Source of the DNA: Bacteroidota bacterium
GTDB lineage: Bacteria > Bacteroidota > Bacteroidia > Flavobacteriales > Flavobacteriaceae
Reading direction: 5' to 3'
NCBI GenBank assembly: GCA_022562895.1
Contig: JADFOK010000010.1
Coordinates: 1 to 64,000, forward strand
DNA length: 64,000 bases
The notes below the pieces were generated by a model. The model made no database searches, was not told the origin of the DNA, and saw only the letters and a list, made by a program, of their open reading frames with translations. This document shows, piece after piece, positions 1 through 8,278 of the stretch. A program made the position numbers and the translations under genes. Position 1 is the stretch's first letter. The number at the start of each line of letters is the position of its first letter.

Positions 1-824
1 ATAATATACTTGGTTTTGCTACAACGGTAATAAGCAACTTTGTACCAGGATTTACAGGACAGTTCGATCCTGCTAACTGGACTTTAACGCTAGTCAATTC
101 AGATGGAGATGCGTTCTTTGTATTGATACCAGGTGGACCATTATCATTTGATGCTTGTGGTATTACCGTATTGGCAATCGATATTGATGAGGTGGATTGT
201 GATGATATAGGAGCACCCTTCATCATTACTGTATTTGCAAGTGATGCCAGTGGCAATATTGCTTCTTGTCAATCAACAGTAACTGTTGTGGATCTATTAG
301 GACCAGAAATTAACTGTCCACCAGATCAAACAGTAGATCCGGGACCTGGAAACCTTTTCTGGGTACTTGAGGATTACTGGGCTCTTGGTTTAGCCACTGC
401 AACAGATAACTGTACAGATCCTGTGGTAATTACCTCACAAGATCCTGCACCAGGAACCTTGTTATCTGATGGAGTATATACAATAACCATTACTGCAGAA
501 GATGAGTATGGCAATGTATCTACCTGTACTTTCGAGTTAACAGTAGATAGTATTTTAGGTATAGATGACAACGACCTCAATATAGGTAGTCTAATAATGT
601 ATCCTAACCCTGCAAGAGATGTAGTGAATTTAAGCAACCCTCAAGGACTTGTTTTAGATAAAGCTGCGATCTATGACCTTACAGGAAGATTGGTACAAAC
701 GATCGACCTTAAAGATATGGGTACTGAAATATCCATAAATGTTTCACATTTAGCAAGTGCTACATACATGGTACTTATAAGTGGTGAATATGGACATATT
801 ACCAAACAACTGATTAAAGAGTAA
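1..824 (+). CDS. Secreted HYR-domain protein with T9SS type A sorting domain (5' truncated by window edge)
   Basis: The reading frame is open from base 3 with no start, so this is the 3' end of a longer gene; a TTG at 123 opens a shorter frame but is internal. The visible part has Cys-rich HYR/Ig-like beta domains (motifs such as INCP and ATDNCTDP, then YTITITAEDEYGN). It ends in a classic type A T9SS C-terminal signal: YPNPARD, then IYDLTGRLV, and a terminal KQLIKE. By family knowledge such proteins cross the outer membrane through the type IX system, the C-terminal domain is removed and the protein is anchored or released. HYR repeats are usually adhesive. The ligand cannot be told from this fragment. 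A strong hairpin terminator follows 27 bases after the stop. Confidence 0.9.
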   Translation, partial: NILGFATTVISNFVPGFTGQFDPANWTLTLVNSDGDAFFVLIPGGPLSFDACGITVLAIDIDEVDCDDIGAPFIITVFASDASGNIASCQSTVTVVDLLGPEINCPPDQTVDPGPGNLFWVLEDYWALGLATATDNCTDPVVITSQDPAPGTLLSDGVYTITITAEDEYGNVSTCTFELTVDSILGIDDNDLNIGSLIMYPNPARDVVNLSNPQGLVLDKAAIYDLTGRLVQTIDLKDMGTEISINVSHLASATYMVLISGEYGHITKQLIKE

Positions 825-850
825 TATTTTCATAAAATTTTAGTTATTGG

Positions 851-887
851 AAAAACCTCGCGATATAAATATCGCGAGGTTTTTTTA
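851..887 (+). terminator. Rho-independent terminator after the HYR adhesin gene
   Basis: A perfect inverted repeat pairs 851-866 with 869-884. It includes a GC-rich core (cctcgcg/cgcgagg) and a run of seven T. The A-run on the left arm means it could also stop minus-strand transcription. Confidence 0.9.
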
Positions 888-895
888 TTTATTAG

Positions 896-903
896 TATTT
901 TTG
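896..903 (+). promoter_or_regulatory. Candidate -7 promoter element for the DoxX-like/AlkB pair
   Basis: TATTTTTG matches the Bacteroidota -7 consensus TAnnTTTG and lies 20 bases upstream of the ATG at 924, just after the terminator. No clear -33 TTG is visible at the expected spacing, since that position falls inside the terminator stem. Confidence 0.35.
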
Positions 904-923
904 ATTTTTTAAAAAGACTGTAT

Positions 924-1274
924 ATGTTTCCATGGCATCAATATCTTTTCGGCCTACTATTTATACTCGCCGGATTTAATCATTTTCGCACTCCCAAAAT
1001 ATATGAACGCATCATGCCACCCTACATTCCTGCTCACAGTAGTATGGTATTAGTAAGTGGAATATTAGGAATGGTTTTGGGATTGATGTTGCTTAATGAA
1101 GACACTCAACCCATTGCTGCCTGGGGAATAATTATGCTACTCATTTTTTTTATTCCTGTTCACATTTATATGCTTCAAAATGAAAAAGCTTCTTTAAAAT
1201 TTCCAAAATGGGTATTAATTCTACGCTTTCCGCTTCAGTTTGCATTGATGTATTGGGCCTATCTTTATACCTGA
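924..1274 (+). CDS. DoxX-like small integral membrane protein
   Basis: 116 residues with about four hydrophobic helices (roughly 5-17, 40-58, 65-85 and 95-115). An early FxxAGxxHF motif (ILAGFNHF) followed by YxxxMPPYIP is typical of DoxX/MauE-like membrane proteins in Bacteroidota. The biochemical role of this family is poorly defined. The gene ends one base before the ATG of the AlkB-like gene (TGA at 1272-1274, ATG at 1276), so the two are probably co-transcribed. The family call rests on topology and the N-terminal motif only. Confidence 0.7.
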   Translation: MFPWHQYLFGLLFILAGFNHFRTPKIYERIMPPYIPAHSSMVLVSGILGMVLGLMLLNEDTQPIAAWGIIMLLIFFIPVHIYMLQNEKASLKFPKWVLILRFPLQFALMYWAYLYT

Positions 1275-1275
1275 T

Positions 1276-1884
1276 ATGGATTTATTCTCTTCTGAAGATA
1301 GTACCGAAAAAATAAAACTTGATCTTCCCGATTCGGATATCAGTTATTTTCCTCATTTTTTTTCTTCGGAAAAAGCTTCAGATTATTTTAAAGTACTAAA
1401 ATCTGAAACCGAGTGGCAACAGGATACAATTACATTATACGGCAAAACCTATCCTCAACCCAGGTTAACAGCACTATACGGAGATAATGAAAAACATTAT
1501 ACATATTCTGGGATTACCATGTTTCCAAAACCATTTTCTTCAACTTTACTCGAAATAAAATCTAAGATCGAAGTTGTTTCAGAAACAAAATACAATGTCG
1601 TTCTCCTTAATTTATATCGTCATGGTAATGATAGTATTGGATGGCATAGTGACGATGAAAAAGAATTAGGCAAAAATCCAAATATTGCATCAGTAAGTTT
1701 TGGAGCGGAACGAATGTTTCATTTAAAACATAACAAAGAAAAAATATCATTTAAAATAAAACTTGAAAACGGCAGTCTATTACTTATGAAAGGTGCAACA
1801 CAACACTTTTGGAAACATCAAATTCCAAAATCAAAAAAAATAAATCAGTTGAGAATTAACTTAACGTTCAGAAGAATAAATTAA
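1276..1884 (+). CDS. AlkB-family 2-oxoglutarate/Fe(II) dioxygenase (nucleic-acid dealkylation)
   Basis: 202 residues. The iron site is visible as HSD (H124, D126) in the motif NLYRHGNDSIGWHSDDE, with a distal histidine at H181 and the 2-oxoglutarate-binding pair R193/R199 in RINLTFR. Spacing and length resemble ALKBH2/3-type and short bacterial AlkB proteins, which oxidatively remove methyl groups from 1-methyladenine and 3-methylcytosine in DNA or RNA. It is translationally adjacent to the DoxX-like gene. The substrate (DNA or RNA) cannot be decided from sequence. No Ada-like regulator is nearby, so damage-inducible control is not indicated. Confidence 0.9.
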   Translation: MDLFSSEDSTEKIKLDLPDSDISYFPHFFSSEKASDYFKVLKSETEWQQDTITLYGKTYPQPRLTALYGDNEKHYTYSGITMFPKPFSSTLLEIKSKIEVVSETKYNVVLLNLYRHGNDSIGWHSDDEKELGKNPNIASVSFGAERMFHLKHNKEKISFKIKLENGSLLLMKGATQHFWKHQIPKSKKINQLRINLTFRRIN

Positions 1885-1886
1885 TT

Positions 1887-2678
1887 TTATCCAAAAATAT
1901 CATTTAGGATTGCTGCTAGACGAATCCCCCCTTTTTGAAGTTGAGACCAGACCGTTTCCAAATAATCGTACATATACCGATAGCCCAACTTTTCACCTAC
2001 TTTGGTGTTAGAATAAATATCCTTAAATATTTTACGGCTTTCGTACATCCAATCCGTAATACTTCCTTTTTGAAGATCTTGGATCTGTTTTTTGGAAAGT
2101 CTTTTTGTGTTTGCAGCTAACTCGGTATAAGACATATTATAGCTTTCAATCATTTTGGTATCCCAAACTGAATGAAGATTTGTTTTTTCATTAAACCATA
2201 GAACTTGAAATTTGTTTCCTCCCCTATCATCAGCTAATCCGGTATGTAAAGGTTGGTGCAAATCTCCAATGAAATGAATTAGTAATTTTAAATGAAATAC
2301 TTTCTCTTCATGAGTAGAGTTTTGATTTTTCAAAACCTCAATGCATTTATGAATGGCAACAATAATATCTCCTTTCTCATTTTTTGGGTGATCTTCATAA
2401 GTACTTTCAAAAGGAATATTAACATAATGCCATGGCCCATATTCTTTGTATTTTTCATCGCTTTTAATATCATCTCCAAAGGTAGATACAAAGGCTAGAG
2501 ATCGACCCTCTAACAATTCTTTGATACTCCGTTTTGCTTTTTTGCTAAGATGCTTTTCGGCGATCTCACCAATAGTCCTATGACCGGTTCTCCCCCAATC
2601 CAGTGTTCTTGGTGCGACAGCACTTATACAAATAAAACTTAGAAAAAGGAATATAAAAAAGAAATGGTGTATTTTCAT
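1887..2678 (-). CDS. Secreted S1/P1-family zinc nuclease
   Basis: 263 residues with an N-terminal signal peptide (hydrophobic about 5-21). The trinuclear zinc ligands of the S1/P1 family can be placed: W28 and H33 (WGRTGHR), D69/D70, H84, H135 and D139 (IHFIGDLHQPLH, with H145), then H169 and D173 (LHSVWD). Members hydrolyse single-stranded DNA and RNA and can remove 3'-phosphates. In the periplasm or outside the cell this would serve nutrient scavenging. In characterised enzymes the zinc-binding Trp is the mature N-terminus; here W28 lies a few residues after the likely signal cleavage site, so further trimming would be expected. It converges with the AlkB-like gene, two bases apart. Confidence 0.9.
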   Translation of the reverse strand: MKIHHFFFIFLFLSFICISAVAPRTLDWGRTGHRTIGEIAEKHLSKKAKRSIKELLEGRSLAFVSTFGDDIKSDEKYKEYGPWHYVNIPFESTYEDHPKNEKGDIIVAIHKCIEVLKNQNSTHEEKVFHLKLLIHFIGDLHQPLHTGLADDRGGNKFQVLWFNEKTNLHSVWDTKMIESYNMSYTELAANTKRLSKKQIQDLQKGSITDWMYESRKIFKDIYSNTKVGEKLGYRYMYDYLETVWSQLQKGGIRLAAILNDIFG

Positions 2679-2695
2679 AAAATAATCGCTAAAAA

Positions 2696-2703
2696 CAAAG
2701 ATA
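2696..2703 (-). promoter_or_regulatory. Candidate -7 promoter element for the S1/P1 nuclease
   Basis: Read on the minus strand the site is TATCTTTG, an exact TAnnTTTG, 17 bases upstream of the nuclease ATG. A -33 TTG is not evident. Confidence 0.4.
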
Positions 2704-2813
2704 GTATTCCAAATGATATTAGTTATATAAAATTATTAATTGAAGTTTTAAAATAAAAAATGTTATAACTTGTTTTATCAATAGAGAATCTAATAATATA
2801 TATTTTACTACCT

Positions 2814-3743
2814 ATGGCTTCAAAATTTATTTTATTTTTTCTTTTGCTCTTCGGAATATGCTCAGCACAGGATGTATTAATTATTTCAGAAGAAAAAAAT
2901 ATTACCCCGTTGATAGACGGAACCTTAATAATTCCTGAAACATCTGATAAATTACCTCTTGTCATTATTATTCAAGGTTCTGGACCAATAGATCGTAATG
3001 GGAATCAATTTATGCAAAAAAATAATTCTCTTAGATTTTTAGCTGAAGGATTATATACTAATGGTATTGCAAGTTTTAGATATGATAAGCGTATCGTTAA
3101 ACTATTAAGTAGAGGCACCTTGATCGAAAAAGATATCAAATTCGGTGATTATATAGCTGATGCAATAAGCATAATAGATTATTTTAAGGAAGATGAAAGG
3201 TTTTCAAAAATAATAATTATAGGTCATAGCCAGGGATCTTTAGTTGGTATGATTGCTGCACAAGGACGTGCAGATGAATTTATATCGTTAGCTGGTGCCG
3301 GACAGGAAATAGATTATGTTATTCTAGACCAGCTTGCAATTCAAATTCCCGGTTTAAAAGATAATGCTCGACAAGCCTTTGATGATCTAAGGGTAAATGG
3401 AGTTACAATTAATTATAGTCCCGGATTGGCTTCTATTTTTAGACCTGCTATTCAACAATTCTTACTGGAATGGATGCAATATAACCCACAAGTAGAGATC
3501 GTTAAATTAGATATGCCTGTTTTAATTATTAATGGAGACAGAGATATACAAGTTGAGGTTTCTGAAGCCGAAAAATTAAAAGCAGCAAAACCAGATGCTC
3601 AATATGTTATTATCCCATTTATGAATCATATTTTTAAAAAAATAAAAGGCGACGATTTAGTAAACAGCAAATCATATAATGAGTATAACAGACCTGTTAT
3701 GCCCGAGCTAATTGAAATTATAAGCAAATTTATTCAACAATAA
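2814..3743 (+). CDS. Secreted alpha/beta-hydrolase (esterase/peptidase type)
   Basis: 309 residues with a signal peptide ending near SAQ (residues 17-19). The nucleophile elbow GHSQG gives Ser139. The acid is D242 or D244 in NGDRDIQV and the base is H272 in FMNHIF. An oxyanion-type QGSGPIDRNGN segment sits near residue 54. This pattern belongs to the S33/serine aminopeptidase-like and dienelactone-hydrolase-like esterases. The substrate cannot be predicted. The gene stands alone between the divergent nuclease and the DUF819 gene, 56 bases away. Confidence 0.85.
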   Translation: MASKFILFFLLLFGICSAQDVLIISEEKNITPLIDGTLIIPETSDKLPLVIIIQGSGPIDRNGNQFMQKNNSLRFLAEGLYTNGIASFRYDKRIVKLLSRGTLIEKDIKFGDYIADAISIIDYFKEDERFSKIIIIGHSQGSLVGMIAAQGRADEFISLAGAGQEIDYVILDQLAIQIPGLKDNARQAFDDLRVNGVTINYSPGLASIFRPAIQQFLLEWMQYNPQVEIVKLDMPVLIINGDRDIQVEVSEAEKLKAAKPDAQYVIIPFMNHIFKKIKGDDLVNSKSYNEYNRPVMPELIEIISKFIQQ

Positions 3744-3799
3744 AAGATTCATTAAATAGGTTTTTCTTAATAAATTGAATTTTTGGTAAAACATATAAG

Positions 3800-5131
3800 A
3801 TGCAGAATATTATTATAATTAATGACACTACTCCCTTAATTACAAATGACACCATTGTCTTTGGTGTTTTAATGATTTGTTTAGGCTTGATCTTTTTTAC
3901 AGATTCTATAAAAACTGGTTTTTGGATAAAATTTTACAAAATAATACCTGCTCTTTTTGTTGCTTATTTTGTCCCAGCGATCCTTACTACTTTAGGAATA
4001 ATTTCACCAGAATGGGAATCTATAACTAAAACTGGTGAAACTGTAAAGCACAGTTCAAATTTATATTATATGTCGAGCAGATATTTATTACCCGCAGCAT
4101 TGGTATTAATGACATTAAGTATAGATTTAAAGGCCCTCTTTAACTTAGGTCCCAAAGCATTAATTATGTTTATAACAGGTACCATTGGAGTTATTATTGG
4201 AGGCCCAGTCGCAGTATTATTAATAGGTAGCATATCACCCGAAACCGTTGGCGGTGAAGGTGCCGATGCTGTTTGGCGGGGTCTTTCAACCCTCGCCGGA
4301 AGTTGGATAGGTGGTGGTGCAAATCAAACCGCTATGTTAGAAGTTTATGGTTATAATCAAAAACTATATGGTGGGATGGTATTTGTAGATATAGTAGTTG
4401 CAAATATTTGGATGGCAATATTATTAATTGGTATTGGGAAATCTGAAAAAATTGATAAATGGTTGAATGCAGATACATCTGCTATTGAAACTCTTAAAGA
4501 AAAAGTATCCACTTATTCTAAAAAGGTAGAACGAAATCCTTCTTTAACAGATTTAATGATTCTTGCTGCTATAGCATTTGGTACAGTAAGTTTTGCACAT
4601 TTTGGAGCAGGGTATTTAAGTAGTTTTTTTGAAGATTTTGTCAATGGTCTTTCAACAGGGATTACACGGAATATATTTACATTCTTAAGTTCCAGTTTCT
4701 TTTGGATGATATCCATTACTACTATTATTGGTATTATATTATCCTTTACTAAAATTAAACGTTATGAAGGAGCAGGAGCCAGTAAATTTGGAACAGTGTT
4801 TATTTATATACTTGTTGCAAGTATTGGTATGAAGATGGACCTGACACTCATTTTTGATAATGCCGGACTCATTTTAATTGGAGTTGTATGGATAATAATT
4901 CATGCTGGACTTCTTATTTTGGTAGCTAAGCTAATAAAAGCCCCCTACTTCTTTTTGGCTGTAGGCAGTCAAGCAAATATTGGTGGTGCTGCCTCGGCCC
5001 CTATTGTCGCCTCGGCATTTCACCCTTCGTTGGCAACTGTAGGTGTACTGTTAGCGGTATTTGGTTATGCAATAGGTACCATTGGCGCGATCTTGTGTAC
5101 AGTACTAATGCAATTGGCTTCAACGGTATAA
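3800..5131 (+). CDS. DUF819-family integral membrane protein
   Basis: 443 residues and about eleven hydrophobic segments. The Gly-rich stretch GSWIGGGANQTA in the middle and GSQANIGGAASAPIVA near the C-terminus are the repeated signature of DUF819 proteins, which look like inverted-repeat secondary transporters. An early NDTIVFGVLMI and a large soluble loop around residues 215-245 fit the family. The transported substrate is not known to me for this family and nothing nearby suggests one. The next gene starts 46 bases downstream and could be co-transcribed. Confidence 0.85.
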   Translation: MQNIIIINDTTPLITNDTIVFGVLMICLGLIFFTDSIKTGFWIKFYKIIPALFVAYFVPAILTTLGIISPEWESITKTGETVKHSSNLYYMSSRYLLPAALVLMTLSIDLKALFNLGPKALIMFITGTIGVIIGGPVAVLLIGSISPETVGGEGADAVWRGLSTLAGSWIGGGANQTAMLEVYGYNQKLYGGMVFVDIVVANIWMAILLIGIGKSEKIDKWLNADTSAIETLKEKVSTYSKKVERNPSLTDLMILAAIAFGTVSFAHFGAGYLSSFFEDFVNGLSTGITRNIFTFLSSSFFWMISITTIIGIILSFTKIKRYEGAGASKFGTVFIYILVASIGMKMDLTLIFDNAGLILIGVVWIIIHAGLLILVAKLIKAPYFFLAVGSQANIGGAASAPIVASAFHPSLATVGVLLAVFGYAIGTIGAILCTVLMQLASTV

Positions 5132-5177
5132 ATATTGAAAATAATATGCATCTTTGCCGTACTTAAAACAAATAATA

Positions 5178-5900
5178 ATGAAGAGATTCCTTTTAACTAT
5201 AACCATTTTATTTATAGTGCAAAGTTGTTCAAACATTGAAAACCAAATGATACTCACCGGTACTGTTAAAGGGTTAAAAAAAGGAACACTAATACTACAA
5301 AAAATAAAAGATACGTTATTGGTTTCAGTTGATTCTGTAATTGTAAATGGTGTTTCCTCATTTAGTTTTTCAGAGATCATAGAAAGCCCTGAAGTTTATT
5401 ATCTGTATGTTAGATTAAAAGATGGTTCCTTACAAGATGACCACATTGCTTTTTTTGCTGAACCGGGAGAAATCAACATTAATACTACTTTGAAAAATTT
5501 TGAAATCGATGCCATTATTTCGGGTTCTAAAAATCAGGCACAACTCATTGAGTATAACAAACTCATGGAGCGTTATAACAATAAAAATTTAGATCTAATA
5601 GAACAAATGTTTAATGCCAAAAAGGATAGAAAGGATTCATTAATTATGGCTATTGAAAAAAAACAAACAAAATTGTTGATTAGCAGATATCTAGCTACCG
5701 TAAATTATTCATTAAGAATTAACGACTTCGAGTTAGCACCTTATTTAATGATAAGTCAAGTGTATGATATTAGTAAAAAATATTTGGATACAGTTTATAA
5801 TACACTAACGCCAAAAGTAAAAGACTCCAAATATGGTAGAGCATTAGAGTCTTTAATTCAATCCAGATCCCAATTACCAGAGTCGGGATTAATAAAATAA
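5178..5900 (+). CDS. DUF4369-domain lipoprotein
   Basis: The ATG at 5178 is preferred over the upstream start at 5154 because the protein then begins MKRFLLTITILFIVQSC, a lipoprotein signal with the acylated Cys at residue 17. Residues about 24-120 match the DUF4369 pattern: a beta-rich N-terminal domain found in Bacteroidota ahead of thioredoxin/AhpC domains (LTGTVKGLKKGTLILQK, later PGEININ). Here no thioredoxin CxxC domain follows; the C-terminal half is helical and charged. The role is probably periplasmic and is otherwise unknown. Confidence 0.8.
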   Translation: MKRFLLTITILFIVQSCSNIENQMILTGTVKGLKKGTLILQKIKDTLLVSVDSVIVNGVSSFSFSEIIESPEVYYLYVRLKDGSLQDDHIAFFAEPGEININTTLKNFEIDAIISGSKNQAQLIEYNKLMERYNNKNLDLIEQMFNAKKDRKDSLIMAIEKKQTKLLISRYLATVNYSLRINDFELAPYLMISQVYDISKKYLDTVYNTLTPKVKDSKYGRALESLIQSRSQLPESGLIK

Positions 5901-5904
5901 CACA

Positions 5905-6174
5905 TTAGTTTAGGGCGTTAATTTTATCGATTAATTTTCTACCTCTGTCTTCCAATTCTTGATTAACCCCTTTAAAATGTTTCTTCTTACTTTTAACATC
6001 TTTAAGATTTACCTTGATTATTAAATCATCAAAGGTATCGATAGCTTCATCTATGATTGCTTCAGACTTTTTTGTATCTTTCTCTGGATTGGTAAGTTCC
6101 CAAATATAAACAGCTTCTATAATATCCCCTAAGACATTATTGATATATTTTTTTAATTCGCGAATGCTTGCCAT
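5905..6174 (-). CDS. Small conserved-looking helical protein of unknown function
   Basis: 89 residues, charged, largely helical and without a signal peptide or membrane helix. I do not recognise a named domain. It begins with MASIRELKKYINNVLGDIIE, and a similar small cytosolic protein is common in flavobacteria. It converges with the DUF4369 gene four bases away and lies 32 bases upstream of manA on the other side, so it could be a monocistronic unit or the tail gene of the manA operon neighbourhood, although manA is transcribed toward it. Confidence 0.65.
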   Translation of the reverse strand: MASIRELKKYINNVLGDIIEAVYIWELTNPEKDTKKSEAIIDEAIDTFDDLIIKVNLKDVKSKKKHFKGVNQELEDRGRKLIDKINALN

Positions 6175-6206
6175 AGTGTTTTATTTTAGTGTAAAATTAC
6201 TTTATT

Positions 6207-7184
6207 TTATTGGATATATACTTCCAAAAATGTAGCAGAGTTAGTTATAAATTTTACTTTCTTTTCTAAAGCAGGTATTAATATAGTATCACCTTTTATA
6301 AGGTCTAATGAAAATCCTTCAGTTTTAAGGATCGCCTCTCCATCTAAACACATATACACCACAAATGAATCATTATTCAAATGGTCTCTTTCAATATCTT
6401 TTGTTAGAATTATCTTATTGGTGTTAAAATAAGGTGTGCTACAGATTTTGATGGTGCTGTTTTCTTTATCTGAAAATATTAATTTAGATTTCGTTTTTTT
6501 GAAGTTTATAGCTTGTAAAGCTAAGTCAGTATGAAGTTCTCTCAAATGACCGTCAATTCCAGGGCGATCCCAATCGTAAATACGATAAGTAATATCTGAG
6601 GTTTGTTGAATTTCAGCCAACATTACTCCTGCACCAATCGCGTGAACAGTACCGGGGGTAATAAAAAAAGAATCTCCTTTATTCACTTTTTCTGAATGAA
6701 GTATTTCGGAAAGTTTATTTTCTGAAAGATAATATAGATATTTCTCTTCATCCATATCCTGATTGAAACCCAATATTAAACGCGCCGTTTCTTCGGTCTC
6801 AAGTATGTACCACATTTCAGTTTTTCCAAAGGAATTATGACGTTCTTTGGCTAATTTATCATCTGGATGTAATTGCACTGAAAGGTCTTCACGAGCATCA
6901 ATAAACTTAAAAAGCAATGGAAAGGTATTACCAAAATTTTTATATACCATCTCCCCTACTAATTTTTCTTTGTATTTGTCAATAAGCTGAAAAAGAGTTT
7001 TCCCCATTAAGCTTCCGTTTTGAACTACTGAAACATTTCCTTCTACTCCCGATATCTCCCAGCTTTCACCTATGATTCCATCGGATTGTTTATGGAAGAT
7101 TTGTGATAATTTCGATCCTCCCCATACTTTTTCTTTTAGTATAGGTTTAAATTTTATTGGATATAGGGATGGGTCTAAATTCAT
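6207..7184 (-). CDS. manA: Mannose-6-phosphate isomerase, type I (class I phosphomannose isomerase)
   Basis: 325 residues. The zinc ligands are visible: Q104 and H106 in VQLHPDD, E123 in KTEMWYILE, and H181 in PGTVHAIG. The motif AEIQQTSDITYRIYDWDR is diagnostic of the short bacterial ManA. The enzyme interconverts mannose-6-phosphate and fructose-6-phosphate, feeding GDP-mannose and glycan synthesis or mannose use. It is third in an idi-queD-manA operon, starting 19 bases after the queD stop. The C-terminal part is a second cupin barrel as expected. Confidence 0.95.
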   Translation of the reverse strand: MNLDPSLYPIKFKPILKEKVWGGSKLSQIFHKQSDGIIGESWEISGVEGNVSVVQNGSLMGKTLFQLIDKYKEKLVGEMVYKNFGNTFPLLFKFIDAREDLSVQLHPDDKLAKERHNSFGKTEMWYILETEETARLILGFNQDMDEEKYLYYLSENKLSEILHSEKVNKGDSFFITPGTVHAIGAGVMLAEIQQTSDITYRIYDWDRPGIDGHLRELHTDLALQAINFKKTKSKLIFSDKENSTIKICSTPYFNTNKIILTKDIERDHLNNDSFVVYMCLDGEAILKTEGFSLDLIKGDTILIPALEKKVKFITNSATFLEVYIQ

Positions 7185-7203
7185 TAAAGATTCAAATCCT
7201 TTT

Positions 7204-7611
7204 TTAACCGTTATAAATTACAAAATTACGTGGGGTTTCATATAGCTTTACAGAAATCTCATATTTAATATCAAATCGATTTCTTAGTTTATTCCATATT
7301 ACTATGGCAATATTTTCCATGGTAGGGTTTAATGATTTAAACTCAGAAACTTCAATATTAAGATTTTTATGATCAAAGGAATCTTCTACTTCTTCCTTAA
7401 TGATATCCTTCATAATTTTTAAATCGATTAAATATCCGGTTTCCTTATTTATTTCTCCGGTAATCCCAACGATTAATTCGTAATTATGTCCATGAAAATT
7501 AGGATTATTACATTTACCAAAAACTTTATTATTCTTTTCATCGCTCCAATCTTTTCTATACAATCGATGGGCTGCATTAAAATGAGCTTTTCTATAGACC
7601 GTTAAACTCAT
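7204..7611 (-). CDS. queD: 6-carboxytetrahydropterin synthase / 6-pyruvoyltetrahydropterin synthase family (QueD-like)
   Basis: 135 residues. Zinc ligands are H15 (FNAAHRLY), H40 and H42 (FHGHNYEL). The catalytic Cys34 sits in GKCNNPNFHGH, with H81 in DHKNLN and the PTMEN motif at 97-101. This active-site set is shared by QueD, which makes the queuosine precursor 6-carboxytetrahydropterin, and by 6-pyruvoyl-tetrahydropterin synthases. QueD is the likelier role in bacteria, but no other queuosine gene is in view. The start overlaps the idi stop (ATGA at 7608-7611), which indicates translational coupling. Confidence 0.85.
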   Translation of the reverse strand: MSLTVYRKAHFNAAHRLYRKDWSDEKNNKVFGKCNNPNFHGHNYELIVGITGEINKETGYLIDLKIMKDIIKEEVEDSFDHKNLNIEVSEFKSLNPTMENIAIVIWNKLRNRFDIKYEISVKLYETPRNFVIYNG

Positions 7612-8126
7612 AATGTAATATGTTTATAAAATTTTTCAAAAATTATCTTAAACCAGGCGCTATATTTTTCGGGCACACATTTAATATCATTTTGTACCGC
7701 CTCCAGCGACATCCATTTCCAAGAAGCCACTTCTTCCTTATTGAATAATGGTGTTTTATTATAGGTACCTACCAATACATGGTCAAATTCATGTTCTGTC
7801 AATCCATTATCAAAAGGTGCTTTGTAAATAAAGCTAGTCGTTTCTTTTAATTCGGTAGTAAAACCCATTTCTTCGTATAGCCTACGTTTTCCAGCTTCGA
7901 TAGAATTTTCACCATCTCTTTGGTGACTACAGCATGTATTCGACCACAATCCTGGAGAATGATATTTATGCAAGGCCCTTTGTTGCAACATAAGCTCATT
8001 TGCATCATTAAAAATAAAAACTGAAAAAGCACGATGTAGTACCGCTTTTTCATGAGCTTCTTGTTTCGGCATTAGGCCTATTTTCTCATCTTTTTCGTTT
8101 ACAAGTATTACTTGTTCCTCAGTCAT
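7608..8126 (-). CDS. idi: Isopentenyl-diphosphate delta-isomerase, type I
   Basis: 172 residues of the Nudix-related type I IDI fold. Motifs seen are LHRAFSVFIFN, LQQRALHKYHSPGLWSNTCCSHQ with the catalytic Cys, the Nudix-like stretch AGKRRLYEEMGF, and EHEFDHVL with the metal/catalytic Glu. It interconverts IPP and DMAPP for isoprenoid synthesis. It is essential in organisms using the mevalonate route, which many flavobacteria are thought to use. First gene of the idi-queD-manA operon. Confidence 0.95.
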   Translation of the reverse strand: MTEEQVILVNEKDEKIGLMPKQEAHEKAVLHRAFSVFIFNDANELMLQQRALHKYHSPGLWSNTCCSHQRDGENSIEAGKRRLYEEMGFTTELKETTSFIYKAPFDNGLTEHEFDHVLVGTYNKTPLFNKEEVASWKWMSLEAVQNDIKCVPEKYSAWFKIIFEKFYKHITL

Positions 8127-8143
8127 AGAATATTATTATTTAT

Positions 8144-8151
8144 CAAAAGTA
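8144..8151 (-). promoter_or_regulatory. Candidate -7 promoter element for the idi-queD-manA operon
   Basis: On the minus strand the site reads TACTTTTG, an exact TAnnTTTG, 17 bases upstream of the idi ATG. No convincing -33 element is seen. Confidence 0.45.
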
Positions 8152-8210
8152 CAAAATGGTAAATATTATTTTAGATATCTTTTGAATTTTATATTTCAAA
8201 TTATTTTTTG

Positions 8211-8254
8211 CAAAATAAAAAAAAGCATTCGATATAGAGATTGAACGCTTTTTC
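8211..8254 (-). terminator. Terminator after the PorE-like gene
   Basis: On the minus strand AAAAAGCGTTC pairs with GAATGCTTTTT around a 12-base loop, with one G-U pair, followed by a T-rich tract. It lies about 25 bases after the stop of the OmpA-family gene and closes the T9SS cassette. Confidence 0.75.
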
Positions 8255-8278
8255 AAAATTAAATATTGGCTAGATAGA

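Noticed and set aside
123..824. TTG at 123 as the start of the HYR-domain gene
   Set aside because: The same frame is open back to base 3 and encodes domain-like sequence, so the gene starts outside the window.
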